From the NCBI GenBank assembly GCA_033816765.1, contig CM066294.1:1054001-1118000 (forward strand): 64,000 nt of DNA, written 5' to 3'. This document shows, in pieces, positions 34,685 to 45,026 of this stretch. The DNA comes from Nothopassalora personata. Lineage: Eukaryota; Ascomycota; Dothideomycetes; Mycosphaerellales; Mycosphaerellaceae. A program made the position numbers and the translations under genes. The notes under the pieces were generated by a model, which was not told where the DNA came from, did not search any database, and saw only the letters and a list, made by a program, of their open reading frames with translations. Positions within the stretch are counted from its first letter, which is position 1; each line of letters opens with the position of its first letter.

Positions 34685-35824
34685 ATGGCAGGCGAAGTCA
34701 GACAAACCATCGACCAGGCGTCACTCGAGCGATATCTAGAGAAGAACCTGCCCGAGATCAAGCTTCCGTTGGAGCTCAAGCAGTTTGGCTTCGGGCAGAG
34801 TAATCCTACATACCAGATCACAGACTCCACAAAGGCGAAATACGTTCTGCGAAAGAAGCCGCCCGGGAAGCTGCTTTCAAAGACAGCACATCGAGTCGAC
34901 CGCGAGTATCAGATCATCCACGCGCTCGAGAAGACCGATGTGCCAGTTCCCAAGGCGTACATCCTCTGCGAGGATGACGATGTCATTGGGACACCTTTCT
35001 ATATCATGGAATGCCTTGAGGGGCGTTTCATTGACAACTCTGCGATACCGGATGTGAGCGAACATGATCGAACAGAGATGTGGCGGGATGCAGTGCGGAC
35101 GCTGGCGAAACTACATCGGCTGAACCCGGAAGACGTTGGACTGGAAAAGTTTGGCAGGCCAAATGGCTTTTACAAGAGGCAGCTGAGGACGTTCTCGAGC
35201 TTGGGGCAGGACCAGGGATCGGCCAAAGATAAAGAGACTGGACATGAGGTCGGACAGCTTCCACACTTCACGGAGTTCCTGGAGTTCTTTGGCCAAGAGC
35301 AGAGTCAGCCATATGATCGAGGGGTGCTTGTTCATGGTGACTTCAAGATCGATAACCTCGTCTTCCACAAGACTGAGCCCCGAGTCGTCGGCATCTTGGA
35401 CTGGGAAATGGCCACAGTCGGCCACCCTCTTGCAGACTTGACGAACCTGACTCAGCCATGGACAATCTCAAGAGCAACGCCATCATGGCCGCGAAAGCAC
35501 GGCGACAGGGCGTTCCTGGATGTCTCTGATCCCAAGTCCAACGCGAAAGAATACCCAGGACTGCCTACTAGGGAGGAATGCATCAAGTGGTATCAGGAAG
35601 ATGTTGGCTTTGAGATCAGTGAGAAAGATCTCGCGTGGGCAACGGCCTTTGCCCTGTTTCGAGACAGCATCATCTTCCAGGGTATCGCAGCGCGATATGC
35701 CACGAGGCAAGCGAGCTCAGCGCAGGCACAGTCGTATGCGAAGGAGCGGGAGCCTTTTGCCGAGATGGCATGGGAGAAGGTCGAAGAGGCAAAGAGGAAG
35801 CAGAGCAGCCAGCCGAAATTGTAG
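34685..35824 (+). CDS. Aminoglycoside-phosphotransferase-like small-molecule kinase
   Basis: A single exon from ATG 34685 (MAGEVRQTIDQAS) gives 379 aa; an upstream in-frame ATG at 34613 would add 24 residues without family similarity. The APH fold is clear: FGFGQSNPTYQI (glycine-rich nucleotide loop), YVLRKKPPGKLL (ATP-contacting Lys), the catalytic Brenner loop VHGDFKIDN (Asp near residue 219) and the metal-binding GILDWEMATVG (Asp near 239). The length and sequence are closest to the kinase part of ACAD10/ACAD11-like proteins, here without a dehydrogenase domain. It probably phosphorylates a small hydroxylated metabolite; the substrate is unknown. It starts only about 190 bp from the right end of the TIR element, so its promoter may include transposon DNA. 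Confidence 0.88.
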   Translation: MAGEVRQTIDQASLERYLEKNLPEIKLPLELKQFGFGQSNPTYQITDSTKAKYVLRKKPPGKLLSKTAHRVDREYQIIHALEKTDVPVPKAYILCEDDDVIGTPFYIMECLEGRFIDNSAIPDVSEHDRTEMWRDAVRTLAKLHRLNPEDVGLEKFGRPNGFYKRQLRTFSSLGQDQGSAKDKETGHEVGQLPHFTEFLEFFGQEQSQPYDRGVLVHGDFKIDNLVFHKTEPRVVGILDWEMATVGHPLADLTNLTQPWTISRATPSWPRKHGDRAFLDVSDPKSNAKEYPGLPTREECIKWYQEDVGFEISEKDLAWATAFALFRDSIIFQGIAARYATRQASSAQAQSYAKEREPFAEMAWEKVEEAKRKQSSQPKL

Positions 35825-37012
35825 TCAGGGTAAGCTGCACGAACATCATCAAGACCCACTTTCCGCAATCAACACACCAACATCCTCAGTCCCGGCAGAC
35901 ATTTGCTTCTCAGGCACGTTTGCATTGCGGAGTGATGCTTCGGATTGCTGCAGACGTGTCGTTGGTCGTACCTGCCCGGATTGACGACTCGATGCTAGAC
36001 CCCTGTTGTGCACGGCCTAACGGCCGTTTGGTCATTACGGAATCTACACTCGATGCATCCAATGTCACGGTGCACATCTCCGACACAACATAATCCCGTG
36101 GACTGACAGCAACGAGATGGAGTGCGCAATTTTCGGCGGTTTGCCCAGATGCGATGATATGATGGCGCGGCAGACGAAGCTCAAGGACTTCCGAACGGCC
36201 GACCAGTGCCCTCCTCAAGCGCCTGCCTCAAGCGATATCGACGACGAGGGAACCACGAACGGCGGGAACGACCAAGAGACAACATAATCATTAGGTTACC
36301 AAGGTCACCTTCTGGACGCCCGCGCCTGTTCTCATGACGGCAATGGAGCCGAATGGACACCTCCTCGCAGCTCCACCAGAAACAGCTTAGGCCGCAGTGC
36401 AGGCCCAATCCGTGGCAACAGATGTAGCCTCAGACCCCGACTGCCTAGACGCGCCGCGGAGAGCGGGATTCCCGACCTGACCGACGACGAAGACGCCGAC
36501 GGTGTCGCGGAGCGAGTGAAGAAACGGCCTATCATGGCTCCACGTCAGAGGCACACCGACTATGTGCCATATGGAGGCAATGAAGTAGACATGAAGTAAA
36601 GAGGATGTTGGAGATATCGTGGAGCCGATTTCATGCTTCTACGACTTCGATGCGCATGAGTGAGATCTCAGCTGACCGCACAAGGCAAAGGAGGCTAGGC
36701 TAGGCTAGACTTTGGTGCATCCGGGTGCAAATGCGCGATCTCGCTGTGGTGGTATAGGCAATGCGATTGTCAGCTTGTTCCAGGAAAGCTAGACTTGCAT
36801 CAAGGACGGCTGCCTGATTGTGGTCGCACAATGGTAGTTCAATGTGGCGTTCGAAGGAATACTGCAGCCTGCGCATGGCATAACTGAGCGAATGCGAAGT
36901 GGTAGGAACTGGAGACCACACATGGTTCATTAAATCCACAGCATAACTGTAACCACATCGAGCACCACTGTAGCTCACAAACTTCATTGACCCACATCAG
37001 CAACCTCTCAAG
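35825..37012. other. Intergenic, no supported gene
   Basis: 1.19 kb between the kinase and the V-ATPase gene. Short frames on both strands overlap (for example 35635-36093 plus and 35910-36218 minus) and none has a domain or signal. The last 100 bp should hold the V-ATPase promoter and 5' UTR. Confidence 0.6.
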
Positions 37013-37735
37013 ATGGCAGACGACTTCATGCCTAGTGACCTCTGGCAAGTCTACCTTCCCTTGCACTCAACTCACGCCGATACTAACGTGTCTCCAACAG
37101 TCCGGCCTACGCAGTCCGTCGCCCTGCATACAGCCCAACCCTCCACCCTCCACCCTCCACCCCTCTGCCTCAACTTTTTACTAATAATTACCACTCAGCC
37201 CCTCTTCTCTGCCCTCGGCTGCGTCGCAGCAATCGTCTTCTCCTCCTTCGGCGCCGCCTACGGCACCGCAAAGTCCAGCGCCGGAACCTTCTCCGCCGGC
37301 GTTCTGCACCCAGACATCGGTGTCCGCGCGCTACTGCCCACTGTCTTCTCTGGAATTTTGGCAATTTATGGCCTCGTCAGCTCTGTCTTGATCGCAAACC
37401 ACATTCAAGTGGAGCTCCCGCTGTACACGGCGCTTGTGAATTTGGGGAGTGGGCTTGCAGTCGGCTTTTGCAGCCTTGCCGCGGGGTTCGCGATTGGGAT
37501 TGTGGGTGATGCGGGAATTCGTAGTGTGGCGATGCAGGGGAGGATGTTTGTTAGTATGGTGTTGATTATGATTTTTGCGGAGGTTTTGGGTAAGTTGACA
37601 TATTTAAGCGACGAAGAAGAGGAGAAAATGCGGGTGCTGATTTTGGACTCAGGGCTGTACGGTCTGATTGTGGCGTTGATTGTTGATACGAGGGCGAGTT
37701 TGGCGAACCCGCAGGTCATGTGTAGAGGGAGGTGA
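37013..37735 (+). CDS. VMA3: V-type H+-ATPase proteolipid subunit (c or c')
   Basis: Four exons (37013-37044, 37101-37113, 37199-37589, 37653-37735) give 172 aa. The first intron is a GC-AG intron with donor GCAAGT and a perfect TACTAAC branch site; the second exon is only 13 nt. This splicing is required to rebuild the conserved CPAYAPLF (CPVYAPFF in the family). Four membrane helices follow: FSSFGAAYGTAKS, SGILAIYGLVSSVLI, LAAGFAIGIVGDAGIR, and MIFAEVLGLYGLIVAL with the proton-carrying Glu in FAEVLG. The protein forms the rotating membrane ring that acidifies the vacuole. It looks closer to Vma3 than to Vma11 but is divergent (GIRSVAMQGRMF where GVRGTAQQPRLF is usual), so the symbol is tentative. 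Confidence 0.88.
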   Translation: MADDFMPSDLWQVYLPLHSTHADTNVSPTVRPTQSVALHTAQPSTLHPPPLCLNFLLIITTQPLFSALGCVAAIVFSSFGAAYGTAKSSAGTFSAGVLHPDIGVRALLPTVFSGILAIYGLVSSVLIANHIQVELPLYTALVNLGSGLAVGFCSLAAGFAIGIVGDAGIRSVAMQGRMFVSMVLIMIFAEVLGKLTYLSDEEEEKMRVLILDSGLYGLIVALIVDTRASLANPQVMCRGR

Positions 37736-38925
37736 AATAAGAGTCCGCGACTTTTGGGACATCAGAGGGCTCCTTCTTTGCTAGTCATCCGAGGAAGGTT
37801 GCGGAATCGAAGCAGCAGCTCAAATAGTCAGAGAGACAAACGCGAGCTAGACTACTACTGCACTGCGTGCAATGCCTTTCCAAGTGCCGATCGTGTCTCC
37901 AGCACACGCAATAAGATCTTTCTTCAGAACATGCTGCGAGGGCGTGGTCTTGGACCTCATAGCGTCCATGGGGCCCGCGCTTCGTGCAATGGCAGCTGGT
38001 CGCCTTCGCGCCAGATGAAACAGTTTTAGAAGGATTAAATGCCCATTGCTGACTCCGCTCGGGACATACTATCAGACTTCCATGCCACCGACAGCGAGCC
38101 TTGTTGTCGTGAAGTGTTGTCGGCATGTACGGTGTGATGGAATCTCCAAGGTTGTTTGGACGAACAGTGGAGACGCTGTCTTGAGGGGCAGCTCACATTC
38201 TGACTAAGCAATCAATTGCTATTGAATAAGCAATACCTAACCCCTAGCCCTCCGCTGCACTAGGGTCCTCCTACGAGATCCTGCCTCCTCCCACCGTGTG
38301 CCCCTCCTAAGTTTGCTTCGGCTACAGGAAACATCGTAGATGCTGTTAGCCCTCGCCGGGGCAAGCGCATTTTAGAGTGCTGGAGGGCCAGTCAAATTTT
38401 GAATTATGACTAAGCATTAAAGCTGCCCCTCCGCGAAATCGTGAGCTACCTTTAGTCTTTATATTGTCTTCACAGTCTTGCCAGCGCAGACTCAGCGGGG
38501 CATCCTCGTGTGGAGTCATGCGCCACAGCCGTGTACGCACAGATGGTTCATGAAGACGACGTTGTGATGGCCGGATGGTCGTCGTGAATGCTGTTGCCTA
38601 TGCAGAACGAGAACCACACGTGCTTGCTCGCTATCGATCTCGGTTAGTGTCCGATGAGGGCGTGGTTGCCTCTCGAAACGTCGTGAAAATGTGGCGTGGC
38701 GGTGCAATGTGACGTAATGTTTCATGAGGTGCGAGGTTTGTGCGGCGGGCAGTTGCCACAACGCAGATATGTCGCACCAGCATAAAACCAACTTGTTAGA
38801 CCTCTTTCTTCCAATCTGACACACGACTCTTCTCTCTTCCACAACCATCACCTCAAACCGTTAAACAGCCACGAAACCGTTTCCCAACAACGAAACCGTC
38901 ACACCCACCACACCACACAACCACC
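37736..38925. other. Intergenic, no supported gene
   Basis: 1.19 kb. Overlapping short frames (37754-38029, 37785-38126 minus, 38516-38851 minus) lack domains. The final 100 bp is C/A-rich with CCACCACACAACC-type runs before the ATG and a TATA-like CATAAAAC near 38780, consistent with the promoter and 5' UTR of the following RRM gene. Confidence 0.6.
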
Positions 38926-39918
38926 ATGTCAAACATCGTCCACGTCAAGGGCATTAGCTCCCAGACCAGCGAGAAGGAGGTCCGCGACTTCTTCAGCTTC
39001 TGGTAAGTTCATGATCCGATGCCCTTTGCTCTGCTTCATACTGATTTCCTTCACAGTGGCAAGATTCAATCCCTCTCCGTGAAGCCAGAGACCAGCGGCA
39101 CCGACTCGACACAGTCTGCCACCGTCACATTCGAGAAGGAAACCGCAGCTAAGACCGCCCTCCTCCTGGATAACACCCAGCTCGGTCCCGCTCAGGTCCA
39201 CGTCTCAGCTGGTCAATCCCTCGACCAACTCGCCGGCGAGAAGGCCTCCGCTGGGTCCGAAGATGAGCACGACCTCGCCCAAGAAGACAAGCCCCGCGCT
39301 CGCGTTGCCGCAGAGATGCTTGCACAGGGCTACACTCTCAGCGACCAGGTCATCCAGCGGGCCATCGCCCTCGACCAGCAACACGGCATCAGCAGCCGCT
39401 TCACATCGACTCTCCAGCAATGGGACCAGAAGCTGAAGGTTTCTGAGCGTGCTCAGCAGGCCGACAAGAGCTACGGTATCTCACAGCGTGCCGATGCGGG
39501 CTGGAGAGGTCTGAACTCATATTTCGAGAAGGCTCTCGAGACACCTACTGGTCAGAAGCTCCGTGCATTCTACGAGCAGGGCCAGAAGCAGGTCCTTGAC
39601 GTCCACAACGAGGCCAAGCACCTTCAGTCGCTCAAGTCTGGCAAGGACGGTAAGCCAGAGAAGGTTGACGGCTCATCCGACCGCACTCAGTGCAAGTGCC
39701 AGGCCGATGCTGGTGTCTGCCAGTGTGCTCCAGGCAAGTGCGCATGCTCGAGCTGTAGCAAGAACCCAGACACCACAGTCCCAGTCGATGCCGAGAAGGC
39801 CGAGCTCGAGAAGGTTGACCAGGAAGGCAACACCAAGTGCAACTGCGCAGGCAACGACAGCAAGTGCGCTTGCAAGCCAGGCCAGTGCAAGTGCGCCTCT
39901 TGCCCAAAGTCATCATAA
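38926..39918 (+). CDS. Vip1-like RRM protein with two metallothionein-like C-terminal motifs
   Basis: Exons 38926-39002 and 39057-39918 give 312 aa; the 54-nt intron falls in RNP-side sequence and rebuilds FFSFCGKIQSL. Residues 1-75 form an RNA-recognition motif (NIVHVKGIS, then SATVTFEKETAAKTALLL). Residues about 110-225 are a helical region typical of fungal Vip1-type proteins (YFEKALETPTGQKLRAFYEQG). The C-terminus has two cysteine clusters, residues 238-259 and 287-308, each with seven Cys in exactly the same spacing C-x-C-x6-C-x-C-x4-C-x-C-x2-C, close to the seven-Cys pattern of fungal copper metallothioneins such as that of Neurospora. The clusters are separated by a short acidic linker. 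A metal-binding or metal-sensing RNA-binding protein is inferred. Confidence 0.88.
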
Positions 39919-41152
39919 ACGACTGAGCTTGATGAGCGACACAAGATTGTTTTCAGCGGCGTTGTGGTGAGGCATGATGAGATTCCGGAAAATTGACGAA
40001 CTGTTCATCAAGGCATCGAGTATGCATGTACCACTATGAGGTGAGGTGTTGGCGAGAAGGTCATCGCCACGCTATGAGAAATGATTCAGCGATTCAGAAC
40101 GGATACCAAATAGCGATAAGCAGTGCTCTGATATGATCAAGAACTGGCAGCTAGTTCCAAGTCTTATACTTCCCTGGTCTGGAAATTTGCTCAAAATGTC
40201 ATCCTAATCTGCAGGTACCGTGATGGTCAGCACTAAAGTTGACATCATGTCTCTTTGTGCCATAGATTGCCCGGTTGGACTTCACTTTGTACATGAGGCT
40301 TGGCTTTTGGTTAGGATGTGTACTCATCGCATGCGTGCACTGATCAAACAAATCGGGGGCATACGGGCAATCGCCGGTCGACTCATTCTCGGCGCGCTAG
40401 GCTCGTAAATAAAGAACGTGGTCAACAGATTCACACGCTGATGGTTTGAGCAGGAGCCATGCACTAGAAAAAAAGTTCACAACAGTTCTTAGCGTTAAGC
40501 ACCGTTCACAATCGACTTCACATTTTCACCTTGCAAGTGACACCATTTTCAGCTCAACTTGCCTCTTCACAACCCATATTCCGGTGGGCATTCGTTGTAG
40601 CCACGCCCGCAAAATTCATAATGGTGCACAATACACCATAGAGCCATTCTGGAGCAGCTTCGAGTCAGGATTAAGAGCCATAACCTTATACCACTTCTTC
40701 CTCCCAACTCGAGTCCAGCTAACAACACATCGCAGGCAAACGGATCGCATGCGCATCTTCTACCGCTACACCAGCGAGGCCTTCTGATCTACGATATTTG
40801 CACAATCCCCGAGCTCCGTTGCTTCTACGAATAGCGGAGGTGTCGCACTGCTGCAGATGTGGTGGACAAGCGGAGGCTCATTTCGATCTTGGAAGCCGCC
40901 GATGGTAGCGCGACATTCGATGGCTGCCTGCGCTTACCAGCAGTGCTACGCCTGCAGCTATGCGGCGCACTATACACCGCACGATCATCTCTATCATAGC
41001 CGCCGGTTTTATTGACTTCGCAATTGCTGCGCAACGAGGCATTACCGTTGTTCTACGAGATGGCACGAATCATTCTCCACGTCGGCAATCTATATCAGCT
41101 TCCATATGGCGGCGGTGTCTGAGAGTGACTGTTGCCAGACTCACCAACTTCG
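39919..41152. other. Intergenic, no supported gene
   Basis: 1.23 kb between convergent genes. Plus-strand frames at 40446-40787 and 40960-41386 and minus frames at 40825-41066 have no recognisable features; the last overlap the sulfotransferase 3' end. Confidence 0.55.
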
Positions 41153-42110
41153 TCAGGTCCCATGCCCGCCGCCCAGATACCGCCACGCCACCAAACCCAC
41201 CACCACAGGCATCGCAATGCGCAGGAGGTTACCCACAAGACGCCGAGCCATCACCGTGATCACAACTGCGACGAACTCGTCATGCTGTTTGCTCTCGTTC
41301 ACCCTCGGAAACTCTTCACTAGCCACGGGTTGGCCCAGAAACTCGCACAACGGCTTCCATCCATCACTGAGTTGATACTCCAGTAATCTTCCTGGCTGGT
41401 CCTTCAACACGTTCCTAATCTCCTGGTAATGCTCTCTGTAGACCTTCTTCGCATTCGCCCGCCACTCCCGCGAGTTCTGCGCTCGGAACTGCCCATTCAT
41501 CATGCCTCGCCACACGACAGGACTCATGTAGGCAGCTTTGTAGTCGATGTATTGAAGGGCATGCCAGAGAAAGGGACTGTCGGTGCCCTCGATCAAAGCG
41601 TGCTCGAAAGAGGGGTACCATTTGTCGGGATCACGTTCCACGAGAACGACTTTAGCTTCGGGATATGCTGCAATGAGCTCAGGTCCGAACATGTTACACG
41701 GCATGTCCGTGACTGCGGAGACGTGGCCTAGCATTTTGTCCCAGAAAGCTCGGTCGAGCTTGATGGAGGTATTGCCGAAATACTGCTGGGTGTCAGCATC
41801 GTTTTGACAAGGGCAGACGTCGACTCGCTTTTGCATCGATGGCCTCTTGCCACATGATACAGTCCTTCGGGTTCGAGTGCATGTCGAACCCATGTACAGT
41901 AGGATAGGCAAGCTGTTTGAGAGCGGCCTTCATCGAGGCGGTTCCTGTCCTTCCCATACCAAGACTTAAGACCTTCATAGGCACGACGCGGCGGCAATTA
42001 CGGCGATCGATGTTGTAGTCTGTGAAGGCTTGTGGGTGTTTCGCTTTCGTCTCATTGTCGACGTCGAAGAGGAACTGGCCTAGGCCCCTGGCTTTGTAGA
42101 GACTGGGCAT
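41153..42110 (-). CDS. Sulfotransferase-like P-loop protein with C-terminal membrane segment
   Basis: Two exons on the minus strand (42110-41829 and 41785-41153) give 304 aa. The first holds the nucleotide-binding loop VLSLGMGRTGTASM (PAPS/P-loop, residues about 47-60), then HGFDMHSNPKDCIMWQEAIDAK. The second continues with DKMLGHVSAVTDMPCNMFGPELIAAYPEAK, the usual order of the fungal sulfotransferase-like family. The junction needs a 43-nt intron; the only in-frame solution found uses a GC donor (GCGAGT) and a CTGAC branch site, so an alternative or a sequence error is possible. The C-terminus (LLRIAMPVVVGLVAWRYLGG) is a likely tail anchor. The substrate is unknown. Confidence 0.75.
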
Positions 42111-42584
42111 GGTTGCAAGTCACAATATTGATCAATTGTGCGCTTAGTCGAATGAGCCCTGCGGAGACTTGACCGTGGTTTGGTTGTGAAAGATAAGGAT
42201 CGTTCAGTCCTGGAAGATTGGCCTGCATGCCAAGGCGCGCCGCCGCCGCCACAGGATTCCTGGCTCGTGCGCTTCTCAGCCCCCACATGCAGTCAAACAT
42301 TTCTTGTACGACGGTGCAACGCGTTGCCGAAATTCGATGTGCTTGGAGTCAGTCGTGCGGATGATTCGAGATCGAGGGATCCACTGATCCGTGTCATCGC
42401 AGTCAAGTCCGTTACCTATCGCGAATTAGTCGATGTGGGTGACCAGCATCAAGAACTTTGGAGCTGAAGCCGCTCGTGTCATTGTCTTGATTGATCCCAA
42501 GGCCTGCCTAGATTATCTGATCAGTAATCCAAGTGTAGCATTGTACAGCCGTCTACGTACCACTGTGTAAAACTGGTAAGAACT
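42111..42584. other. Intergenic, no gene seen
   Basis: 474 bp between two minus-strand genes: the sulfotransferase promoter and the 3' region of the 2EXR-like gene. Small frames on both strands only. Confidence 0.6.
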
Positions 42585-43358
42585 TCATATGCAGTAAAAC
42601 GAAGCTTTCGTGGAATCCTCCGCGGGACTTGCTCGCAGCCGCCAACTTGGGCCGTGTATGGCCTCCTGGCTCATCTCGTAGTAGACATCCTCGGACCATC
42701 GCTGAGGAGAGCTCTTTACTTGATTGAGTTCATAGGCTCTTGTGAACTCTGCCCAGGTCCGTCTCTCACGACTGTCTGAACGACTGAGGAAGTAGCAAGC
42801 CTCCCATATGTCCCAGAGGACTTCCTTGGTTACCAAGGGCTTCTTCTCCACGCGCGGGACCTTCGCAACGGCTTTCCTGACAAATGGCTGTATCATGAGA
42901 GGACAGTCACTGTAATAGCCCAAAGTCACTATGGATGTCTCGGGATCTGGTAAGTTGAGATCAACATTGATCAAGGCAATGCTAGGATCCTTCGTGACAC
43001 CGGCTTTGGGTGGCGGAATGTACGGCACACGGACTTTTAATTCGAGATGCCTGAGTCGCTGCAGGTCACCTGGTCTCTGTCGTTGTACCCATCGATAGAA
43101 TGTTTCGTCTGTTGCAGAGAAATCCCGATGGCCTTTGTGATCCAGCCGAAAGGTGGCACCGCAGTAGTAGAAAGGCAGAGTCTCGCGACGAAGCTGGTGG
43201 TTTACACGTAGGATGGCCGTATTATTTGCCTCACTCGTCGTCCTGCGACCAAGAACGGCTATGTTGAGGTCCTCGAAGTAGGCTTCATATACTCGAGTTC
43301 GGAGTTCTGCGGGCAAGCTCAACAGGAGGCATTCCGGAGCGGCATCTGGTTCTGCCAT
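42585..43358 (-). CDS. 2EXR/F-box-like fungal protein
   Basis: A 257-aa frame from ATG 43358 (MAEPDAAPECLLLSLPAELRTRVYEAYF); 23 further codons upstream (to 43427) are open but less protein-like. The opening LLSLPAELRTRVYEAYF is the F-box-like 2EXR helix common in fungal proteins of unknown role. ILRVNHQLRRETLPFYY is the matching family block: an old-fashioned R-V-N-x-Q-L-R-x-E motif. The remainder is variable. F-box-like proteins often bind Skp1, but this sub-family has no proven partner. Its promoter is shared with PDB1, 315 bp away and divergent. Confidence 0.75.
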   Translation of the reverse strand: MAEPDAAPECLLLSLPAELRTRVYEAYFEDLNIAVLGRRTTSEANNTAILRVNHQLRRETLPFYYCGATFRLDHKGHRDFSATDETFYRWVQRQRPGDLQRLRHLELKVRVPYIPPPKAGVTKDPSIALINVDLNLPDPETSIVTLGYYSDCPLMIQPFVRKAVAKVPRVEKKPLVTKEVLWDIWEACYFLSRSDSRERRTWAEFTRAYELNQVKSSPQRWSEDVYYEMSQEAIHGPSWRLRASPAEDSTKASFYCI

Positions 43359-43672
43359 CCATGAGACAAGCCACACTGCAAAGCTGCGGACTCCAGACGC
43401 CGTTGCTGAGCTGGCATCTAAGCACAATCTGATGAAGAAGACTCGATGTCAGTGATAGAGAGTTGAGTCTTGGAACTCAGGCCGGAGAAGCACGCGGGAC
43501 CCTTCCATCGGCGAGACCACCCGAACGGCATGAAAATAGCTTACCGACCAACGGAGCTCTCAACGATTGAGACACTCATCAACTCTTTCACCTCCCTCAC
43601 CTCCCTCACCACCCTCCGCCAACCTCTCACAGCACGCTTCGGTACCTGTGCCAGTCCATCTCGTACTACAAC

Positions 43673-45026
43673 ATGATTGGCGCACGACTGCTCCGCCCAG
43701 CGGCACAAATGCTGCGAACAACACCCTCCGCCATTCCCCGGTGGAGCTTTCAGAGAGTCGCAGCACCGGCGGTATCGAGACAGAGGACGTACGCAACAGG
43801 CACAAAAGAGATGACTGTGCGAGAGGCACTGAACGAGGCGATGGTCGAGGAGATGGAGCGAAACCCGAAGGTCTTCGTGCTTGGTGAGGAAGTCGCACAA
43901 TACAACGGAGCGTAAGTCTTCCTGCAGCGAGCGGAGATGTGCGGAGCAAGTGAGGAAGACGCACACAGGAGAGCTCGAGCTCGGTGATATCGTTGAGCTT
44001 TAGGTGTTGCGGGAGCGTCAGAGGAACCTTAGAGGAACAGAAAGGAACAAGACTTCGAAACCCAATGCTAACTGAATGCGCACAGCTACAAGGTGACAAA
44101 AGGACTGTTGGATCGCTTCGGAGACAAGAGAGTTATTGACAGCCCTATCACTGAGTCGGGTTTCTGCGGTCTGACTGTCGGAGCTGCGCTCGCCGGTCTT
44201 CACCCAATCTGCGAGTTCATGACCTTCAACTTCGCCATGCAAGCCATCGACCAAATCATCAACTCCGCCGCAAAGACACACTACATGTCCGGTGGTATTC
44301 AGCCATGTAACATCACCTTCCGAGGTCCCAACGGTTTCGCCGCCGGTGTTGCTGCTCAGCATTCGCAAGACTACACAGCCTGGTACGGCTCGATCCCCGG
44401 TCTGAAGGTTGTTGCGCCATACTCCGCCGAGGACGCGAAGGGTCTGCTAAAGGCCGCCATTCGCGACCCCAATCCGGTCTGTGTGTTGGAGAACGAGCTC
44501 CTGTACGGTTTGCCCTTCCAGGTCAGCGAGGAGGTACAGAAGGACGACTTCGTCATTCCTGTAAGGCATCCCAAATCTTGCTGTGAGACGCCTTTCACGC
44601 ACTGACACTCCACTCTAGTTCGGCAAAGCGAAGATCGAGCGCCCCGGCAAGGACCTCACAATCGTCACCCTCTCGCGATGCGTAGGCCAATCGCTTGTGG
44701 CCGCCGAGCAATTGAAGAGCAAGTATGGCGTTGACGCCGAGGTCGTCAACCTCCGGAGTATCAAGCCAATGGATGTCGAGGCCATCATCAAGTCCGTGAA
44801 GAAGACTGGCCACTTCATGGCTGTAGAGTCGGGCTTCCCAAGCTTCGGTGTTGGCGCTGAGCTCATTGCCCTCGTCTCCGAATTCGCCTTTGACTACCTC
44901 AAGGCGCCGCCGGTCAGAGTCACTGGTGCTGAGGTCCCAACACCATACGCGCAGAAGCTTGAAGAGATGGCTTTCCCAACAGAGACGATTATTGCAGATT
45001 ACGCTGCCAAGCTTCTCCGAGTCTAA
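43673..45026 (+). CDS. PDB1: Pyruvate dehydrogenase E1 component subunit beta, mitochondrial
   Basis: Exons 43673-43911, 44086-44560 and 44619-45026 (introns 174 and 58 nt, with CTAAC and CTGAC branch sites) give 373 aa, the usual length. The first about 40 residues are Arg/Ser/Ala-rich ([15 protein letters not shown]...RQRTYATG), a mitochondrial targeting peptide. The mature part opens with [15 protein letters not shown] and [18 protein letters not shown], and continues with [38 protein letters not shown] and [16 protein letters not shown], all landmark blocks of E1 beta. The C-terminal transketolase domain has [13 protein letters not shown]. With E1 alpha it decarboxylates pyruvate with thiamine diphosphate and feeds acetyl-CoA to the citric acid cycle in the matrix. 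Confidence 0.96.

Noticed and set aside
41865..41885. GGGTTCGAGTGC resembling a tRNA B box
   Set aside because: It is coding sequence of the sulfotransferase-like gene, without an A box or stems.
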